The translations under genes and the position numbers were made by a program. A DNA stretch of 64,000 nucleotides from Cheilinus undulatus (taxonomy: Eukaryota; Chordata; Actinopteri; Labriformes; Labridae). The notes beneath the pieces are model-generated. The model had not been told where the DNA came from. It saw only the letters and a list, made by a program, of their open reading frames with translations, and did not search any database. Of the stretch, positions 57,691 through 64,000 are shown one piece after another. Positions within the stretch are counted from its first letter, which is position 1; every line of letters starts with the position of its first letter. The DNA lies in assembly GCF_018320785.1 (NCBI RefSeq), contig NC_054870.1, positions 6,307,933-6,371,932 of the forward strand. Direction: 5' to 3'.

Positions 57691-58980
57691 AAGAGGGTGA
57701 GGCTGAAGGGAGGTAAGGCAGGACATGAGTCTTCCCCAGCAACAAAACACCTTCAACCTGATGATTCTGAGCACCTACTGACCACACAGACGGTTAAAAT
57801 CATGTATGATATGACGTCAAATTGATTTTACCGCGAGCGGGTGACGTAATGTCTCTGCCTGAGTCATATTAAAGGGTGGAGGGGACCTCACTGCAGGTTC
57901 TTCACCAGGCTTTGCAGTGGGAGATCAATCACAGCACTCAAGTCTGATTATTAACAACAAACACGTCAGCTGTGCTAACAACTGTGGAGAGTAGAGGTGG
58001 AAAAAGAACACAGTTTTATTAAAGTATAAATCCTATACATCCAAATTTGACTAATATTACAGGTGAAAGATACTGGATAAAAACTTGAAGTACTGCAGTA
58101 CTCACTTTTTAGTATTACTTAAGTATCCTAACTCCTTTGAAAATGCAACAAAGCTTTATTCTATACAATGGCAACAAAATAGAAGTCCTAGCTACCAAAT
58201 ACTTGGCAATTCAGTTTTTAATCAACCAAAAATGTAGGCACCACTCAACATATCTGGAACACTTACATAAGAAAAAAGTTAGTGAAACTCCGATCACAGG
58301 CAATTTTCTGCACAATCTACAAATTGCAAAAATGTGTTGGCAACATTAGGTAAAGTTGTTGGAACTCAAATTAAGGCATTTTTTTCAAATCATTCAGCCC
58401 TCTTTCAAACCATAAGTTCTCTCACTTGTCCCCCTGCTAGACCCCTTTGAGATGATCCTACCACCAGATGTGAAGAATTTCTGCTGTTTTACCACAAATA
58501 ATATTGAAAATATTAGAAATGGCTTCCCAGTCTAAACAAGAAGTCTCTGTGTTTCATTCATCTGCTCCACTCAATGGGTTTAAGCCCATCTTTTTATCCT
58601 CACTGAAACTAAAGGTTTTTATTATCAGTCCATCATGATATAGTTTCCACTCATCTCAGAGGAGACCTTTGATTTCTTGGCCCCAGTAATCTGTTCATTA
58701 TAAACAGTCTGCTGATATCTGGCACACAGACACTGGCTAAAATCCCAATGCTGGGACAAAAGGGTTTCACACATAAAAATGAAATGAAGTGCAGTATTTT
58801 CATCACATGTTTATACATATTTGAAAACGACCACACAAGTGGGCCCAGTGGATACATTTACAATTTTATTGAGATTTTAAATGTTTTGTGGAGCATTGTT
58901 GTACCTTGATTTTAGGGGCGGACAGTTTCCCCAATGACATTTTGGCAGTTTTGAGCTCCACAGATCCTAAAATTTCTATA
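57690..58980. other. Non-coding, nothing recognised
   Basis: Upstream flank of ppp2r5d. Contains a GTGACGTAATG near 57841 and a truncated ATCATTCAGCCCT repeat end at about 58389; otherwise no supported feature. Confidence 0.45.
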
Positions 58981-58997
58981 ACTCTGATATATTCTAC

Positions 58998-59001
<4 letters not shown>

Positions 59002-59028
<27 letters not shown>

Positions 59029-59049
59029 CGGGGGGGGGGGGGGGGGGGG
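59002..59049. repeat. Poly(A)-C-poly(G) tract
   Basis: About 27 A, a single C, then about 20 G. Such joined homopolymers are slippage- and assembly-prone. Confidence 0.9.
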
Positions 59050-59279
59050 TACAACATTTAATGTACTTTGACTTTAAAAGTATGTATTTTTATATCAAAA
59101 ATATGCTTTGACACCAAATTGGACATGTCATGTCACTGACGCTTATGTAATGTAACTGTACAGTCAGTCTATTTTCAGGATAAATCTTATTCATTTTTGG
59201 CAAATTATCTATATTTTTTATGTTATTTTTGCAACATCTAAGGTTTGTTTTACTGTTTTAAACCAAATATTTATTTTGT

Positions 59280-59497
59280 GTGAATTTTATTGTTTCCGTG
59301 CCCTTATCACCTGCTTCATAGCTGTGACACACAAAATGTTAAAGAGAAAGATAGCAGCTTTGTTAATTGTCAGTGGTGATTTAATGCCCAAAAGGTTTTC
59401 TGGTTTCAGATTTCCTTTTAGTTCAGAAATATTCATCAATACCCTCTCAACCTCTTTCCAAAATTTGCTCACAGTAGGGCATGTAAAAAGCACATGT
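59280..59497 (-). mobile_element. LINE remnant, L1-like C-terminal fragment
   Basis: The minus-strand frame reads HVLFTCPTVSKFWKEVERVL, then LLGIKSPLTINKAAIFLFNI and AMKQVIRARKQ. This is the H-x-F-x-x-C-P-x-FW tail region of an L1-type ORF2. The upstream part is cut by the Tc1-like element. Confidence 0.75.
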
Positions 59498-59498
59498 A

Positions 59499-60690
59499 CA
59501 GTTCTGTGAAGAAGTATTTGCCCCCTTTCTGATTCTCGAGTTTTTTGCATACTTATCATACTTAATTGTTTCAGATCATCAAACTAATTTTTATATTTCA
59601 CAAAGACAACCCAAGTAAATAGAAAATATACTGTTTGAATGATTATTTAATTTTGTAAGGGGGAGGGGAATCTAAACCTATCTGGCCCATGTGAAAAAGT
59701 AATTGCCCCCTGAACCTATTAACTGGTTGTGCCACCCTTGGCAGCAATAACTGAAATCAAGCATTTGCGATAATGGGTGATGAGTCTTTCTCATTGCTGT
59801 GGAGGAATTTTGGCTCACTCTTCTTCGCAGAGTTGTTTTGATTGTTCCATCAATCACAGTGAGTGGTCCAGGTCCTGAAGCAGCAAAGCAGTCCCAGACC
59901 ATCACAGTGCCACCACCATATGTTTGACTGTTGGCATGATGTTCTTTTTATCAAATGCTGTATTGTTTTTACTCCAGATGCAATGGGCCACACACCTTCC
60001 AGAAAGTTCAACTTTTGTCTCGTCAGTCCACAGAATATTTCTCCAGAAGTCTTGGGGATCATCAAGATGTTTCTTGGCAAATGTGAAACAGGCCTTTGTG
60101 TTCTTTTTTGTCAGCAGTGGTTTTGGCCTTGGAACTCTCCCATGATGCCATTCTTGCCCAGTGTCTTTCTTATGGTTGAGTCATGAACTCTGACCTTAAC
60201 TGAGGCCAGCGAGACCTGCAGGTCTTAGGATGTTGTTCTGGGTTCTTTTGTGACCTCCTGGATGAGTCGTCGTTGCACTCTTGGAGTCATTTTGGTCACT
60301 CCTGGGAAGGTTCACCACTGTTCCCAGTTTTCTGCATTTGTGGATAACAGCTCTGACCATGGTTCACTGGAGTCCCAAAGCCTTGGAAATGGCTTTATAA
60401 CTTTTTCTGGACTGATAGATTTCCCTTTCTTGTTTGTTCTTGAATTTCTTTGGATCATCTTTGGATGCGTTTCTTTCTGAGATCTTGTAGCCTACTTCAC
60501 TTGTCTGACAGCTTCTATTTAAGTGATTTCTTCATTCAACAAATCTGGCAGTAATCAGGCCTGGGTGTGGCCAGTGAAATTGAACTCAGCTTTCCAAGAA
60601 CTGTGGTTAATCACAGTTAACTCATGATCTAGAAAGGGGGGCAATTACTTTGTCACACAGGGCCCGATAGGTCATTTGGTTATGAACTTG
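59499..60690 (-). mobile_element. Tc1-like transposon, near full length but broken
   Basis: The left end CAGTTCTGTGAAGAAGTATTTGCC follows a TA. The right end reads GGCAATTACTTTGTCACACAGGGCC. Minus-strand frames encode the transposase in pieces: SRSHKRTQNN, GQEWHHGRVPRPKPLL, the WRNILW-type EIFCGLTRQKLNF segment, TVKYGGG-like and MMVWDCFAASGPGPLTVIDG. Multiple frameshifts make it inactive. Confidence 0.88.
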
Positions 60691-61049
60691 GCGCTATACA
60701 GATTTGACAAATCTCATTATATGCAGCCATAGGCAGTCTTACCATCAGGCAAAGACAGGCCATTAGCTGGGGCCCTGTGCTCCAAGGACCCTTAAGATAT
60801 AATCCTTATAGGTCAGCATTAAATATGAGGAATGAAAAACAGTAATCAAGATGTGTTTATTGAATGTAAATAATAAATGAAGTCATCAGGGAGGCTTTTC
60901 AACACTTTAACTACATTTTCCTGTTTAAAATAAGGATCAGTGAGCCTCATACTTTATACCCACATCCTGTCACTGAGAGATGCTTACAGAAAATGTGGCA
61001 CCACCTACAGGTCAATATGATGGTAGGAGCACTTCAGGGTTGTGAGACA

Positions 61050-61140
61050 CAGAGCATCGACCAATCCATTTTCTACACCCGTATCCCGTTTGGGGGCCCT
61101 GGAGCCTATCCCAGCTGTAGACACAGAGCAGAGAGAGCAT
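61050..61140 (+). repeat. Common fish dispersed repeat, 5' block
   Basis: ATCCATTTTCTACACCCGTATCCCG, GGAGCCTATCCCAGCTGTAG: the first block of the repeat whose later blocks occur at 16185-16715. 60691-61049 shows nothing recognisable. Confidence 0.6.
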
Positions 61141-61426
61141 ATGTAAACTTAGCCGTACATCTTAGAGCTACTATAGACCCTGAAGAGTCTCTGCTCTGAT
61201 TCCTGATCCTGACTGTTGAAGGATGGAGAAGATGAGGGTCTAATCCCTCAAATTATTTCATGTCATTTTAACGACAGCAAAAACACAAAGACACTCAATC
61301 AGGTGGTATAGTCTGCCTTTATTTCAGTTTTCATATAAAAACAGTCATCATGTTTCTTTATGCAAGAGTCAGCTGAAATGCCAGATTAATGATCTGACAT
61401 CTAGGTGTTTTTGTAAAGTTTATGCT

Positions 61427-61458
61427 ATATATATATATACATATATACACACACATAC
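61427..61458. repeat. (TA)/(CA) microsatellite
   Basis: ATATATATATATACATATATACACACACAT. Confidence 0.9.
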
Positions 61459-61561
61459 AGCATAAATCTATATGAAAATGTATCAGGATGTCCTCAGCTG
61501 CTTGAGTGAAAACTGTGGTTACACATCAAGAACAACCAAAACATCCCCCAGGTGTCAGTGT

Positions 61562-61956
61562 TAGGGATGCACTGATACTTCGCTATCCAGAACAAGTATT
61601 CTGGTGATCACTAGTGCAAATAAAAATATTTAGCACAATACGTTTTTTTTTTTATTTTCATCAGATGATCCTCACTCCTCCTCTTGACTGTTTCTAAATG
61701 CATAGTTTGCAGTTTTCTCTACTTTTCTCATCCTAATTTATGTTAAAGCTTCACTAAACTGGCCATCATCCAGGCCCACCCCATCTCTACAACTGACTCC
61801 TTTGTAAAGCATGAAGGCGGCCGCCGCAGTCTGGTCCAACCCACTTGGTCTTGGGAACCCAGAATGTGGTGAGCTGGATCAGGGGTGCTTAGGCACAGTC
61901 AGTATTGTCTCATGTGAATCCCTTTAAGACTTGAGATTGGCATCGGTGCATCCCTA
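61562..61956. mobile_element. hAT-like MITE, TAGGGATGCACTGAT ends
   Basis: TAGGGATGCACTGATAC at the left and ATCGGTGCATCCCTA at the right are inverted ends related to the 52096-52536 element. No clear target duplication remains. No coding content. Confidence 0.75.
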
Positions 61957-62073
61957 CATTTAACATTTTCTTTAGAATAATACATTTAATTTATAAATCA
62001 CCTTTAAAATAAAGCCAAACTTTAAATGCAGAGGTTAACAGTCATGCAATAACTTAGAAAACAACCTACAGCC

Positions 62074-62312
62074 ACAATTCCAAAAAAAGTTTGGTCGCTG
62101 TGTAAAATGTAAATAAAAATAAAAGTCAATGACTCTCGAGATGTGTTGCTGCCATCAAATTTAAAATGCGCTACTATTGTCTTAGTGTCAACATCTGAAA
62201 TGTTGTTTATGTTTGATTGTGAATCAAATGTGGGTTAATGAGATTTGACAATCACTGAATTTATTCACAGTTTACACAGCGACCCAACTTTATTTGAAAC
62301 TGGGGTTGTAAT
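62074..62312. mobile_element. AGTTCCAAAAAAGTTGGG-family MITE
   Basis: Ends ACAATTCCAAAAAAAGTTTGG...CGCTGTGTAAA and TTTACACAGCGACCCAACTT...GGGGTTGT are inverted. Length about 239 bp. Short relative of the elements at 9913 and 38713. Confidence 0.8.
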
Positions 62313-63301
62313 ACAAAATAGTGCTGCATGTTTTTAACAGATTGATTTTAGTACAAAGCTGCTCGTCTTACCTTTCCGCAGACTCTTCAGAGTTGACGGT
62401 GAAAATCAATCTATTCAGCTTCAGGCTAGAGGAGGACACATGTAAAAGATGCTACTACAGACACATTTACATTCATTTATTAAAACCCAAAATCCACAAA
62501 AAAGCTCTTTTTACACACAAAATATTTATGTGATTCTACCAAACAAGTGCCAGGTCTGTGGCTAAGACATTACAGTTCCAGAAAAAGTAAACTGGCATAA
62601 GCTTCTCGATGGAGTCTTTCTTTTTACAGCACTGAGGTTCATCGTTAGATCACTTTGTTGTAGAATCTAAAATCCAGAATCAAGAAAGCAGTTCTCACCA
62701 TAACAACTCAGAGCTGGAAAATAAAGACACCACTGCTCCTACAGAAAATCTGGCATTTAATTTAAGACTTTTAAAGACCCTCTTCATACATTCTAACCCC
62801 CCATTGCATATTCAATTTCCTATAGATTGCACTGGCAACAAGGTTATGTGTTTGTTGTTGACTTATGGGGGAAGTTGGAGAGGACAGTAGTTTTCCCCTC
62901 TATCCATGCCAAGCTTCATTCACTTTCCCAAATGTTACTAATGTTTTAGAGCAATTAAGACTACGTGCAAGACTTTGCCTGACATTTAATAGTAATACAA
63001 ATCAAGAAATTTCCCAGTGTTGGGTGTCTAGGACTTAAATTTATGCTGTTTTGGAATCAAACAGGCATAAATGTTTGTCAACATTTCCACAATAAAACAG
63101 AATATGCATATGGAGTCATATTTTTTAACACTAAATCTCTTACATATTGTTTTAACTGCACAAAAACATCAGCAATGTTTCTGTTTCCAACTGTTTGTTA
63201 GGTTTATGCACAAACAGGACACAATACAAGAGAGAAATTGCAAGACAGACACAGTTTCCCTGAAAAAACATATCAACAATGAAAAAACTGGCTGATAATG
63301 G

Positions 63302-63395
63302 TAACCTGACACGCAATAATTGCACCAGCTCCTTGTTGCTGCTTGCAAGCTTTGCAAGGTGGATTCGCCAGTGAAAAACAAGGAAACAGGCGTAT
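63302..63395 (-). mobile_element. TAACCT-family element, copy F (internally deleted)
   Basis: Starts with the right terminus in reverse (TAACCTGACACGC) and jumps to the left-half sequence (AATTGCACCAGCTCCTTGTTGC, then CAAGGTGGATTCGCCAGTG). A deletion derivative. Confidence 0.65.
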
Positions 63396-63407
63396 CAGGC
63401 GGCAGGG

Positions 63408-63456
63408 GGCGTGGTCAGCCTGACAGACCTGTCAGGTCCATCAGGTTGACCACGCC
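63408..63456. repeat. Inverted repeat GGCGTGGTCARCCTGA
   Basis: GGCGTGGTCAGCCTGA (63408-63423) and TCAGGTTGACCACGCC (63441-63456) pair with one mismatch over 16 bp and a 17-nt loop. Confidence 0.9.
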
Positions 63457-63651
63457 TGGGAAGAACAGCATTTAAGGACATGTTACAGCAGTCAGCTGAC
63501 GCTTCTGCATAAGAGTGCAGATGACAGTCGAAACATGTCAAGGTAAAAAACATCTACAATTAGGCTAGTTGTCAGAAAAAAAGAAACACAAGAATAATAA
63601 AAGACAGATATCACTGTCTTCATTGCACAAATATGTTGGCATTTTTAAAAA

Positions 63652-63702
63652 AGGTGGAACTGTAAAGGAGCAAGGTTTCCCTACTCCTTTACAGTTCCAC
63701 CT
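63652..63702. repeat. Perfect 19-bp hairpin
   Basis: AGGTGGAACTGTAAAGGAG (63652-63670) is perfectly complementary to CTCCTTTACAGTTCCACCT (63684-63702) around a 13-nt loop. Flanking GCATTT/AAATGC words extend the dyad. Confidence 0.95.
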
Positions 63703-64000
63703 ACTTTTCCAAATGCTCTTATTTTTGTACAATTTAGGCAGTTTGAAAGTGTTTGCGTGCAATTTTTAGCAGCGAAACGCTTAAATTGCCCAGTACTGGG
63801 TGTCTAAAATGTCTGTTTTTGTTAATTTGGTATCAAACAGGTATGAATATGGTTTGATTTTCACTGATATTATATTAAAGTTCAATAATCTCCTTAGTTC
63901 TCCAAACTATGTCTCGGGTCCAATTTTGATTGGCCTGCAGCGAATTCTAGAACTAAAATGAATTATGGCCCACATTTGAACACGGAACTTGTGCTCAGTG

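Larger units (their letters stand above)
62935..63845. repeat. Direct repeat pair around a TAACCT fragment
   Basis: 62935-63075 and 63706-63845 share TTTCCCAAATG/TTTTCCAAATG, GTGCAA, CCCAGT-TTGGGTGTCTA and ATCAAACAGG-ATGAAT. They bracket the segment holding TAACCT fragment F, the GGCGTGGTCA inverted repeat and the 19-bp hairpin. 62313-62930 shows nothing recognisable. Confidence 0.55.

Overview
The window reads as teleost (ray-finned) nuclear DNA, probably percomorph. It holds two intron-containing protein genes in a background of fish-type interspersed repeats: Tc1-like transposons, hAT-like and other short inverted-repeat elements, Rex/CR1-like and L1-like LINE tails, and minisatellites. 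No RNA gene, CRISPR array or bacterial-style operon was seen.

Genes. (1) mea1 (male-enhanced antigen 1), plus strand: a GC-rich promoter and non-coding first exon near 14.1-14.2 kb, and three coding exons between 18589 and 22982 (210 aa). (2) ppp2r5d, the B56-delta regulatory subunit of protein phosphatase 2A, minus strand: 17 coding exons from the ATG at 57495 to the stop at 35048, joined in one frame into 610 aa. The two genes point towards each other with about 12 kb between their stops. Mammals have the same tail-to-tail MEA1/PPP2R5D pair, which supports both calls. KLHDC3, head-to-head with MEA1 in mammals, was not found left of mea1.

Layout. 1-14 kb: repeats only. It includes a large nested inverted-repeat element (5280-6656), a Rex/CR1-like LINE tail (8530-9180) and Tc1 fragments. 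14.1-23.3 kb: mea1, with a 4.4-kb first intron and a Tc1-like element in the second. 23.7-34.7 kb: intergenic, with a CATCC-type minisatellite, a 533-bp tandem repeat and an array of about 78-bp units beside the end of ppp2r5d. 35-57.5 kb: ppp2r5d, whose introns hold a foldback-like minisatellite element, an L1-like tail, a hAT-like element inserted in a Tc1 copy, and a 6.4-kb first intron. 57.5-64 kb: the ppp2r5d promoter, then repeats.

Most unusual content. A dispersed family of about 550 bp starts TAACCT and ends AGGTTA, is flanked by 9-bp target duplications, and has inverted AGATGGAT pairs near both ends. Each copy carries promoter-like motifs and what looks like a first coding exon (starting MAEEIS) followed by a splice donor. 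An older, larger relative at 5280-6656 holds two decayed, intronless pieces in which the same exon runs straight into a RecQ-helicase-like motif I (LPTxFGxS). The family may therefore have captured, or descended from, the 5' end of a helicase gene. The link to RecQ rests on motif reading and recall of fish proteins, not on a search.
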